From: CAYZWU01 sp964482235 | GTDB lineage: Bacteria > Planctomycetota > B15-G4 > CAYZWU01 | Direction: 5' to 3' | DNA length: 64,000 nucleotides | Assembly (NCBI GenBank): GCA_964482235.1 | Contig: CAYZWU010000003.1 | Coordinates: forward strand, 124,001-188,000 | Part shown: piece by piece, positions 51,601-59,130 of the stretch | Position numbering within the stretch: the stretch's first letter is position 1 | Layout of the letters: each line of letters begins with the position of its first letter | Notes under the pieces: model-generated | Databases searched by the model: none | The model's input: only the letters and a program-made list of their open reading frames with translations | What the model was told of the DNA's origin: nothing | Program-made: the position numbers and the translations under genes

Positions 51601-51725
51601 AAGTCGATGTCCGGCATCTCGCGGACGGGAAGACGGGTGAGACCGATCCAGCCGAAGATCAGGAGCGCGGCCGTCATCATCACGGTCATCACGGGACGTC
51701 GTATGGAGACCTCGGGCAGAAACAC
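48630..51725 (-). CDS. RND efflux pump inner-membrane transporter (AcrB/MexB type)
   Basis: 1031 residues with the standard twelve-helix RND plan: one helix at the N-terminus, a large periplasmic part (about 30-335), six helices, a second periplasmic part and five helices. The proton-relay aspartates D406-D407 lie in TISVGVVIDDAIVVLENIF. The pump exports drugs, bile-like compounds or lipids using the proton gradient. It is the third gene of a tripartite system, three bases after the membrane fusion protein. The substrate cannot be told from sequence; the absence of metal-site motifs argues against the CusA type. Confidence 0.92.
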   Translation of the reverse strand: MFLPEVSIRRPVMTVMMTAALLIFGWIGLTRLPVREMPDIDFPVVSVTTLYTGASPEVVEEEVTDPLEEAINTVEGIKTLESSSFEGGSSITITFELERDVDVASQEVREKIAAIRLQLPEEIEEPMVAKFDMDAQAIIWLAVTSVDRDQVDISDYAENVLKPHFEKLEGVGEVMLGGGQEFAVRLWLDPAMLAAREVTITDVVQALRTRNVAIPSGRIEGLDREFPVKTEGELTEVQAFNRLIVAFRNGSPVRIEDLGRAERGARNFRTKARFTRLPDALYRPAVGLGIVKQSEANTVSVAARVKEELARVQETLPSGYEVVIAYDSSVYVEQSIDELEEALLLGGVLATAVIFLFLVSLRSTVIAALAIPTSIVATFAVIDFLGFTVNTFTMLALTISVGVVIDDAIVVLENIFRHMSQGKSRLQAAREGASEIAFAAMAATFSIAAVFFPVAFVEGMVGRMLYEFGFTVAVAVLISLFVALTLTPMLCSRFLAVPGEQKRFLSRWIEKAHGGMTAFYGIVLKGAVKLRYIVLVIGVGISLLSFQLFALLGKEMVPAVDQSTLILFIRGPEGATVDFMDRYLIEVEETLTEYPEVFSYFTAIGLGDRGASLPTEAIAFLRLMPLEERREKGMRSQQELMAEMRGRFAGIPGFLVHVQERPVIASADWGAPLQYVIMGPEVEDVYTVGEEFKRRLGKVPGIVDVYSELDINKPKLRIEVLRDEAADLGVSVADIAESMRLLLGGDHVTDFKRGGERYDVMVQMEGEARRVPGAIDSIYIRSSSGSMLPLASVVRVEETVGPSSIKRWGLGRATTIQGNLEGLPLASALEEAKAIAGEILPDGFSTATAGQTEEMEESFESLSFALILAIVIIYMVLASQFNHFVHPFTIMIALPLSMVGALYSLYLFGLTVNLFSIIGFIVLMGLVTKNSILLVDYTNQLRRDGADRNEAVVRAGRVRLRPILMTAISMIFGVLPAALGLGAGSESRRPMAVATAGGMAVSTLLTLFLVPVVYVVLDDVGALLKRLFRRR

Positions 51726-51728
51726 CGA

Positions 51729-52934
51729 TCAACCCCCTTCCGGGCTGCCGGAATCGCCCGACCGTCCGCGCGGTTTCACCTGAGCCCCGTCGCTGACCTT
51801 CTGGTGGCCGGCCACGATCACCTCGACACCGGAAGCGAGGCCCTCGAGGATCTGGACCTTGCCGATCATCCGCTCGCCCAGCTTCACCTCGGTCATGCGC
51901 GCCGTGCCGCCGGTCACGACGTAGACGAAGAACGAGGCCCCCTTCGGAACGATGGCCGACTCGGGCACCACGGTAGAGTCGTCGTGCTTCTTCAGGATCA
52001 GGCGGACCCTGCAGAAGTAACCCGGCTTGAGGATGCTCTGCTCGTTGGCGAAAAGGGCCTTCACCTTGACCGAGCGGGTGTCGGGGTCGAGCTGCGGCGA
52101 GATGAAGGTCACCTCTCCCTTGAAAAGCTCCCCGGGAATGGCCTCGAAGGTGGCCGTGGTCTCCTGTCCCGGGAAGATGCCGGCGCGGTGGCGCTCGGGC
52201 ACGGTGAACTCGACATCGATGGGATGCTCCGTGTGGATGGACACGACGGGATCGCCGCTTTCGAGATAGTCGCCGACCGAGACGAGCCGCTCACCCAGCA
52301 TCCCGTCGAAGGGAGCCTTGATCGCGTGATCGGCCAGGTTCTTCTCCGCCACGAGAAACGCCGCCTCGCCTTCCTTTATCGCAGCAGCAGCCTCCTCGGC
52401 AGCGGCCTCGGCGGCGGCGATCCCTGCCGCGGCGGAGTCCCGGGCCGACTTGGCGTCGATGTAGACGGCCCGTGTTTCCGCACCCTGATCGAAGAGCGCC
52501 TTCTTGCGGCCCAGCGTCTCCTCGGCCGCGTCGAGAACGGCCCTGGCACGGTTCACCTCGGCCTCGGCGCGACGCGCCGCCTCTTTCTGGGAGTCGCACC
52601 GGGCCCGGGCCTGGTTCACGAGAAGCCGATCCCGTTCATCGTCGATTATCAGGAGCAGCTCTCCCCGCTTGACGGCCTCGCCTTCCTTCAACCGGATCGC
52701 GGCCACCTTGCCGGCAACCTCGGCGCAGATTTCGGCTTCCTCCCGGGCAACGACGGTGCCCACGGACCGCACGGTCACCTCGACCTGCTCCGCAGCAGCC
52801 AGGACCGTGTCCACAACCACGGTCATGCCGGCCGGATCTTGGCGGCCCGCTTCTCCCTCCTGCTCCTCGCCGCACCCCGGGACGAACAGGATGCCTGTGG
52901 AGAACAGGAGAAAGATCACAATTCGTGCGGTCAT
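51729..52934 (-). CDS. RND efflux membrane fusion lipoprotein
   Basis: 401 residues. The signal peptide ends in a lipobox VPGC (Cys 21), so it is anchored in the inner membrane facing the periplasm. A lipoyl-like half (VRSVGTVVAREEAEICAEVA), a helical hairpin rich in Ala and Glu (about 105-190) and a beta-barrel (VSVGDYLESGDPVVSIHTEH) follow, the order of MexA/AcrA proteins. The ATG overlaps the TolC-type stop (ATGA). It couples the RND pump to the outer-membrane channel. Confidence 0.9.
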   Translation of the reverse strand: MTARIVIFLLFSTGILFVPGCGEEQEGEAGRQDPAGMTVVVDTVLAAAEQVEVTVRSVGTVVAREEAEICAEVAGKVAAIRLKEGEAVKRGELLLIIDDERDRLLVNQARARCDSQKEAARRAEAEVNRARAVLDAAEETLGRKKALFDQGAETRAVYIDAKSARDSAAAGIAAAEAAAEEAAAAIKEGEAAFLVAEKNLADHAIKAPFDGMLGERLVSVGDYLESGDPVVSIHTEHPIDVEFTVPERHRAGIFPGQETTATFEAIPGELFKGEVTFISPQLDPDTRSVKVKALFANEQSILKPGYFCRVRLILKKHDDSTVVPESAIVPKGASFFVYVVTGGTARMTEVKLGERMIGKVQILEGLASGVEVIVAGHQKVSDGAQVKPRGRSGDSGSPEGG

Positions 52935-54379
52935 CGTTCCATCTCCTCAATCATGGATGACACGGGCTCCGATACGGAGATCTCGCCCACTGCAAGGCGG
53001 ATCTTCAGGGCCGCCATCTTCCGAGCCAGGCGGATCCGCTCCAGCTCGCGGCCGGCCCGCTCCCCGTCGCAGAGCGCGGCCAGGTAATCGAGCTCCAGGG
53101 CTTCATGCTCCTGCCTGAGCAGCCTGATCCGGTCGGTCGTCTTCTCGAACGCAGTGGAGCGGGCATCGAGAGCCTGTTCGGCCGCTCCCAGCGATCGGAA
53201 GCTGAGAACCGCTTCTTCCACGTCCAGGCGCACCTGGCGCTTGAGCGCGCCGAGCTCGAGCTCCCGCTGCCGCACGGCGGAGAGCACGCGGCTGTTGGCC
53301 GCCTCCCTGAGCCCCGAATCGAAGATCGTCCACGTGGCGTTCACGGCAAGGGTCCAGTCCACATCCTCGATGAAGGCACCGTCCCTTTTCAGCCAGCGGT
53401 TCAGCTCGGCGTCCAGCTCGGGCAGGTAGCGTGCCAGCTCGGCCTTTCTCTGCGCCTGGGCCAGCTCGATCTTGACGCGAGACGCCTCCACATCGCTCCT
53501 GGTCCGCCAGGCCCTCTCCACGAGATCGGGAATCAGGCCGGGGCTCCAGGTCAGCTCGTAGTTGTCGACGAGCTCGTCGGGCAGGTCGTCCAGGCCGATC
53601 AGGTTGGCCAGGCGCCTGCGGGCCGTCTCCCTGTCGTTTCGCGTGCTCGAAAGGGCGTAGCTCGCCTCGGCACGCGCCGCGAGAGCGGCGGCCACCTCGT
53701 TCGACGTCGTCTCGCCCGCATCGAACCGGGCTCCCGTCACGCGCAGCCGCTCCCTGGCCAGCCTCTCCTCGGCCTCGAGGGCGGCCAGGTCCTCTTCCAG
53801 CGCCAGGATCTCGAAGAATACCGCCGCCACGGAATAGAGCAGGCGGTCGCGCTCGTCCTTCAGCCCGAGGCTCTCGATCCGCATCACCTGGCTCGATGCG
53901 TCCAGGGCGGAGATCAGCTCGCCGCTGAACAGCGTCTGTCTCACCGTGAGCCACGTGGTGGTCGTATCTCTCGGGGAGATCTCGTCGCCGCCGAACCGGA
54001 CGGCCTCCGAATCGCGCAGGTACTGCCACGAGAGAAGAACCTCCGGCAGAAGGCTCCCGATCGTCTCCCGCCTGGAGGCATCGGCGGACACGAGGCGTTC
54101 ACCTCGTATCTTGAGGACGTCCGAGTGGTGCAGAGCCAGGGCGAAGCAACGCGAGAGCGTGAGGCTCCTCTCTTTCGCGACCGAGGCCGCGGACGCGTCT
54201 TCGGGATGCGGGGCAGACCTCCTCGATTCCCCGGCTGTCCCGAGATCCTCGAAGACCCGCTCCCTCGTGATCTCGCGGGCATCATCCCTGTCCGTGATGC
54301 AGCCCTGGCAAAGGGCGGCGAGGAGCAGGCCCAGCATGGCGAGGAAACCGGTCTGCAGCGAATCTCTTTTACTGCTCAA
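52931..54379 (-). CDS. TolC-family outer-membrane efflux lipoprotein
   Basis: 482 residues from a TTG at 54379 that overlaps the upstream stop (TTGA); an ATG 14 codons later is an alternative, and the longer frame to 54922 is rejected as it lies inside the YvcK-like gene. A signal peptide ends in a lipobox LCQGC. Two long helical repeats follow, for example ARLRV-type hairpins near ERLARERLRVTGARFDAGET and WTIFDSGLREAANSRVLSAV, as in TolC/OprM. It forms the outer-membrane channel of the tripartite pump and shows the cell has an outer membrane. Confidence 0.87.
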   Translation of the reverse strand: MSSKRDSLQTGFLAMLGLLLAALCQGCITDRDDAREITRERVFEDLGTAGESRRSAPHPEDASAASVAKERSLTLSRCFALALHHSDVLKIRGERLVSADASRRETIGSLLPEVLLSWQYLRDSEAVRFGGDEISPRDTTTTWLTVRQTLFSGELISALDASSQVMRIESLGLKDERDRLLYSVAAVFFEILALEEDLAALEAEERLARERLRVTGARFDAGETTSNEVAAALAARAEASYALSSTRNDRETARRRLANLIGLDDLPDELVDNYELTWSPGLIPDLVERAWRTRSDVEASRVKIELAQAQRKAELARYLPELDAELNRWLKRDGAFIEDVDWTLAVNATWTIFDSGLREAANSRVLSAVRQRELELGALKRQVRLDVEEAVLSFRSLGAAEQALDARSTAFEKTTDRIRLLRQEHEALELDYLAALCDGERAGRELERIRLARKMAALKIRLAVGEISVSEPVSSMIEEMER

Positions 54380-56706
54380 TGTCTGAAAACCTCGCGGCGA
54401 AAAAAGCTGATGAGCCTCTCGGTTCGTTCCTTCTCCATCGTGAGCTTGGGAATGAGGCTCGACCTCTCCACCTTGAGAATCGACATCTCGTGATCCACCA
54501 CACACCCGTAGCTGTTGTCGAGGTACCAGGCGTAGAGGAGGCCGAAAAGGAGGCCGGGAGGCGTGAACGACTCGTCCCCGTTGATCACGAGGCTGAAAAC
54601 GGAGGAATGGGCGGGCGATCCCCGCATGGAAGCCAGGGTCAGGAACTGGCGGATCTGCGAGAGGTCGAGGAAGGCGTTCAGCTCGGCCCGGGGCCTCAGG
54701 AAGAGCTTGAATATCTTGCCGACCTTTTCGCCCCCTTCGCCGAGGGATCGGATCTGCTTCTCCCTGACGTAGTTGCCGAGGAGCGATTCGCCGAGACCGA
54801 TCAGGAAATCCTCCTTGAGCCGCTCCAGGCTCCCGTCGAGAAGATCGCGGCGCAGCCTGATCATGCGGTCGCTCGGATCGAAGTAGCCGAGAACGCCGTC
54901 CCACTCGGTGGACCGCTGCCACCGCTTCTTCGGAACGACGAGCACACCGCGCACGAACCGGAGATGGGCCAGGCTGATATCGCGATGCTGCCAGATGATC
55001 TCGGGGAGTAGGCGGCGGAGCTGCTGAGACGGGATCTCCATCGATTCGATAGTCTTGCAGGCCTCGTTCATGTACTCGTTGAGAAAGAGGGCCCGCTCCT
55101 TGCGGCTGGCGCGCCGCATCGTTTTCCTCTTCTTTCCCTTCAACGTGACCGCGCCGCCGCGGCGCAGGAACGGCTTGAGCATGACGAGGGTCTTGATCGA
55201 CCGGGCGAATCGATCGGCATCGTGCTGGAAGACATTATCGCTCTCGAGCCTCTCCATCGAATGGATCGAGAGGGAGAGCGGCTCGAAGCCGAGCGCCTCC
55301 ACGCGGTCGGCATCGAGGTTGATCGGGATCTTCCCTTCCAGGGCGTAGTTCTGAATGATCTGGGCCGGGATGTTCTCGAGATTGGTGCAGAGCACCTGCC
55401 TGAAGAGACCGCGCGGATTCCCCCCCACGTTCTTTGAGAAGGCGTCGATCAGGTCGGAGATGTGGAACTGCTTCTCCAGATCACGGATCGTGAGATCCGT
55501 CTCTCCCTTCTGCACCCAGAAGTTCGCACCCAGGACCTTGATCGCCTTCCTGTTCCTCCTCACCGCCTCTGTTATCTCCGGGATCTGCAGCACGGGCATC
55601 AGGCTCGAGTAGATGCTGCCCGGTGCGATGACGATGAGGTCGGCCTCAGCCACGGAGTTCAGGATCGCCGGATCGACGCGAGGACCGCCGAGGTAGCTCG
55701 ACCAGACCCGGTCCACGGGAAAGCCGCGGCGGCTCACAGACGACTTGTGCTCGCCGGCCACGACCACTCCGTTGGAGTAGAGGAACCGCAGCTCTCCCTG
55801 GGTGGTGCTGGCCGGATAGATCTTGTTCCGCCCGGAACCGAGCATGGCGGCGAACCGCTGGATGCCGCTCACGATCTGCCTGTGCCCCGGGATCCGGCAA
55901 TGTCCCGGAGTGCAGCTTTCCCCCCTGCCGGCACGCCGGCAGGGCGCCTTCTTGTTCGTCGGCTGCTCTGGCACGTCGCGATAGATCTCCGAGATCAGGA
56001 GCAGATTGCCGAGGCAGTGCCTGTTGAGCGCGATGGTCGACAGGCAGGGATGGCTTCGCAGGCGGCTCCATGCCGACTCGAGAAAGAAGGCCAGGTGTTC
56101 GGGGACGAGCTTTCGCTCCGCAGGAGTGAGGAGAGAGAGAACCGCCGACCGGCCTCGACCGGAAAACCGAAAGTTCATGATCTTCCGCATCAATCCCGGA
56201 AGCTGAGCCACCTGGCTGTCCGTGATCCCCTTGTAGACACTTGTCAGGTTGTCCGGCGTGATCCCTGACAGCAGGGCGCGCCGCAGGTCGCCGACGGCGA
56301 TGACCGGGATGCGGCGGACCAGCTCGCCGGAGGAGCCGCCGTCATCGGTGGAACAGACCACCACGGTGATGTTCTTGAAGATCATCTTGAGGCCGACGTA
56401 CGGATTGGCGCGCCAATCCTGCAGGCTGCTGTCGCCTCCCAGGATCGTGGAGAGCCCCGTCCCGCCGCCGAAGACGACGACCTTCATGTCGAGGGGATCG
56501 AAGTCGCGGGCTTCCCCGATGATGCGCTCGTAAAGCCCGAGCGCGTCGCGTTCGGGAGGGACGCCGTCGAGGACCAGGTCGATCAGGTTCTCCAGAGTGG
56601 AACGGCGTTCCTCGGCAGGGAGGGAATAGAAGCTCTCCCGCTCCAGGAAATCCCGGATGAGGCTCCGGAAACCTCTTCTCGTTTCCCCGTGTCTCGGATT
56701 GCTCAT
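54376..56706 (-). CDS. YvcK/CofD-like protein with long C-terminal extension
   Basis: 776 residues, more than twice the usual YvcK length. The nucleotide-sugar binding signatures are present: VVVFGGGTGLSTILGG (77-91), CSTDDGGSSGELVRRI (118-133) and AVGDLRRALL. YvcK proteins bind UDP-N-acetylglucosamine and control cell-wall and central metabolism; CofD homologues are transferases. An insert with CRRAGRGESCTPGHC brings extra cysteines. About 270 C-terminal residues (from about 510) have no family I recognise. The gene is coupled to the TolC-type gene downstream by a 4-base overlap, an unexpected link to efflux. Confidence 0.75.
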   Translation of the reverse strand: MSNPRHGETRRGFRSLIRDFLERESFYSLPAEERRSTLENLIDLVLDGVPPERDALGLYERIIGEARDFDPLDMKVVVFGGGTGLSTILGGDSSLQDWRANPYVGLKMIFKNITVVVCSTDDGGSSGELVRRIPVIAVGDLRRALLSGITPDNLTSVYKGITDSQVAQLPGLMRKIMNFRFSGRGRSAVLSLLTPAERKLVPEHLAFFLESAWSRLRSHPCLSTIALNRHCLGNLLLISEIYRDVPEQPTNKKAPCRRAGRGESCTPGHCRIPGHRQIVSGIQRFAAMLGSGRNKIYPASTTQGELRFLYSNGVVVAGEHKSSVSRRGFPVDRVWSSYLGGPRVDPAILNSVAEADLIVIAPGSIYSSLMPVLQIPEITEAVRRNRKAIKVLGANFWVQKGETDLTIRDLEKQFHISDLIDAFSKNVGGNPRGLFRQVLCTNLENIPAQIIQNYALEGKIPINLDADRVEALGFEPLSLSIHSMERLESDNVFQHDADRFARSIKTLVMLKPFLRRGGAVTLKGKKRKTMRRASRKERALFLNEYMNEACKTIESMEIPSQQLRRLLPEIIWQHRDISLAHLRFVRGVLVVPKKRWQRSTEWDGVLGYFDPSDRMIRLRRDLLDGSLERLKEDFLIGLGESLLGNYVREKQIRSLGEGGEKVGKIFKLFLRPRAELNAFLDLSQIRQFLTLASMRGSPAHSSVFSLVINGDESFTPPGLLFGLLYAWYLDNSYGCVVDHEMSILKVERSSLIPKLTMEKERTERLISFFRREVFRH

Positions 56707-56789
56707 CTGCCTTGCTCTACCGTGGAAGACGTGAAGACGGCGCAGCAGGCCCTTTGCCTGACCGCAACAGCTCTTCTCCCGCTGTCACG

Positions 56790-59120
56790 TTACGGCGCGC
56801 CGAAGATCTTTTCCTGCATCAGGACGTTCTTGAGATGCACCCGCCCTTCCTGGCGCCGCGCCGCAGAGGCGACTCCCTCAGTATACAGCTTGAAAGCCTC
56901 GCGAACGAGCCCCCGGGGATCTTTGCCGTAGGAGGCAAGGCGCTTCTCCACCCATTGGCTCGCCTCCTCGATCGACAGGTCGTTGGCAAGAACCCGCTCG
57001 GCCTTTTCCTCGAGCTCGGGAAGGAACCGTTCGGCGAAATCGAGCTTGTCGTCCAGGGCAACGAGGCCCGAGATGCGGAGCCCGTAATCGGACAGGGTCT
57101 TGCCGATCACGGCGAGACCTTTCAGGGTGAGGTCGTCGCCGAGCTTTCGGGCCTCCTCCATGCACCCGGCCATCCGCTCCTCGATCTCGGTATCGCTTGC
57201 TCCGGGAGCCGGATCGGACTTGACCTCCACATAGATCTTGTTCTTCGGCTCCGTTCCGGATGGGCGAAGGGTAACGCGGGCGCCGTTCTCGAGACGGAAG
57301 ACGAGCACGTTTCGCGATGCCCTGTCGGTCTCGGACTTGATCGGCCCGAAGATCCCCGCCTCGTCCCAGTGATCGACGAACCGGGTCACCGGGATGCCGC
57401 CGATTTCCTTTGGCGGATCCTTCCTGAAGGCGTCCTGGATGGCCACGATCCGGGTCATGCCCTGGGCGCCCCGCATGATCATGGGAACAAGGACGTTGGC
57501 GTGGCAGCCATGCTTCCTGTAGAGATCGAGCAGGCAGCCGTAGGCTGTCCGCCCCTCGGCCTTCAGCACGGAAACGAGCTCGGCGAGCATCAGGGCGCCG
57601 CCCGCTGCGTCCTTGTCGCGCATATCCGGCGTGACGAGCAGGCCGTGGCTCTCCTCGACGCCCAGGAGGAAGTCCGCATAGTCCGCCTCGAGATCGCCGA
57701 ATCGCCCCGTCTCCTCGATGCTCCGGATCACCTCCCCGATGTACTTGAATCCCACGAGGAGATTGTCCACGCTCCTGGCGTTGTACTGCCTGCCCATCGT
57801 CGGGGTCAGCTCCGAGGTCACCTCCGTCTTGATCAGGAACGGCTGCTCGGGCAGCGTGCCGTTCTTCCGGCGCGTCTCGAGAATGTAGTGGGTCACCAGG
57901 GCGGCGATCTCGTTCCCCGTGAGGAAGACCCACTCGCCGTTCCGCTTCGGCACCATGGCGCCGAGGCGGTCGGCGTCGGGATCGGTGGACAGGACAAGAT
58001 CGGCGTTGATCTCGTCTGCAAAGGCCTTTGCCCTCTCCATCGACTCGGGAACCTCCGGGTTCGGTATCCGATAGGGGACGTTTGGAAAGTTGCCGTCGAA
58101 GGAGGCCTGAGTCGGCTCGATCTCGATGGGAAAGCCGGCCTCCCTGAGCACGACGCCAACGGTGGTCTTCCCCGTGCCGTGGAGAGGCGTGAAGGCCACT
58201 CGGGCGCTTCTCGCAACAGGCGTCAGGGAGAGGCCCAGATTCAGATCCACGTAGGCCCGCCTGAGCCCGGAATCGATCGGCACGATCAGTTCCTGCGTCA
58301 CCGCGTCCCGGTAATCGACCAGGCGCACCTCACGGATGTCTTCGACCATCTGCGCCATCCGCTCGTCGTCGGGAGGAATCTCCTGCCCGCCATAGACGTT
58401 GTAGAACTTCCCGCCGTTGTCATCGGGATGATTGTGCGAGGCCGAGATATTGAGGCCGCCGTGAGCCCCGAGCTTGCGGATGAGGAACGAGAGCTCCGGT
58501 GTGGAGATGTAGTCTCCCGAATCCTCCGGAAGGATGTAGACCTTGACGCCGCCGCCGGCGTAGACCTGGGCCGCCACGCGGGCGAAGTCGTTCGACGTCA
58601 AGCCCAGCAGGGGATTGTGGATCTTCGGATCGTACCGGCCGATAGAGTCGTTGAACACGCGCACGTCGTAGGCCACGACTACCTTCAGGTCATCGTTGCC
58701 CGGGTACCGCTCCCTGAGGTACTTGATGTGCCCCATCACCGACGTGGCGATGGTATAGGGATTGATCCGGTTCGTGCCGAGGCCCACGGGCCCTCTCCGC
58801 CCTCCCGTTCCGAAGGGGATCGTCTGATAGAAGCTGTCGAGAAGGAAATCCCACTTCTCCTTCTCGATCAGGTCGCACAGCTGGGGGACGTAGATATTGA
58901 AGATCGCCTGCAGGAGCCACTCTTCAATATTCTTCACCGCTCTTTCCCGGAGCTCGGGGTTGATCCCCGTGAGGCTGCCGATGCCGGTCGACAGGCGGTC
59001 CATGTCGACCTCCCGCGCCTTCGCCGCAGCTTCCGCATACTCCGCAGCAGCAGCCGCCTCGCCGGCGGCAGCGGCCAGTATCCTCATCTTGCTCTTCACC
59101 TTCTCGACCATCTTTCCCAT
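56790..59120 (-). CDS. Phosphohexomutase (phosphoglucomutase/phosphomannomutase family)
   Basis: 776 residues. The phosphoserine loop is NISASHNHPDDNGGKFYN (S227), the metal loop STDPDADRLGAMVP, the sugar loop GVEESHG and the phosphate-binding loop RPSGTEPK; all are intact. The enzyme interconverts hexose 1- and 6-phosphates. It is about 200 residues longer than usual: residues 1-95 and the last 110 are extra helical parts. The Ser loop has SASHNHP instead of TASHNP. It follows valS by 10 bases and is probably co-transcribed with it. Glucose specificity is likely but not proven. Confidence 0.87.
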   Translation of the reverse strand: MGKMVEKVKSKMRILAAAAGEAAAAAEYAEAAAKAREVDMDRLSTGIGSLTGINPELRERAVKNIEEWLLQAIFNIYVPQLCDLIEKEKWDFLLDSFYQTIPFGTGGRRGPVGLGTNRINPYTIATSVMGHIKYLRERYPGNDDLKVVVAYDVRVFNDSIGRYDPKIHNPLLGLTSNDFARVAAQVYAGGGVKVYILPEDSGDYISTPELSFLIRKLGAHGGLNISASHNHPDDNGGKFYNVYGGQEIPPDDERMAQMVEDIREVRLVDYRDAVTQELIVPIDSGLRRAYVDLNLGLSLTPVARSARVAFTPLHGTGKTTVGVVLREAGFPIEIEPTQASFDGNFPNVPYRIPNPEVPESMERAKAFADEINADLVLSTDPDADRLGAMVPKRNGEWVFLTGNEIAALVTHYILETRRKNGTLPEQPFLIKTEVTSELTPTMGRQYNARSVDNLLVGFKYIGEVIRSIEETGRFGDLEADYADFLLGVEESHGLLVTPDMRDKDAAGGALMLAELVSVLKAEGRTAYGCLLDLYRKHGCHANVLVPMIMRGAQGMTRIVAIQDAFRKDPPKEIGGIPVTRFVDHWDEAGIFGPIKSETDRASRNVLVFRLENGARVTLRPSGTEPKNKIYVEVKSDPAPGASDTEIEERMAGCMEEARKLGDDLTLKGLAVIGKTLSDYGLRISGLVALDDKLDFAERFLPELEEKAERVLANDLSIEEASQWVEKRLASYGKDPRGLVREAFKLYTEGVASAARRQEGRVHLKNVLMQEKIFGAP

Positions 59121-59130
59121 TCCCTCCCTG

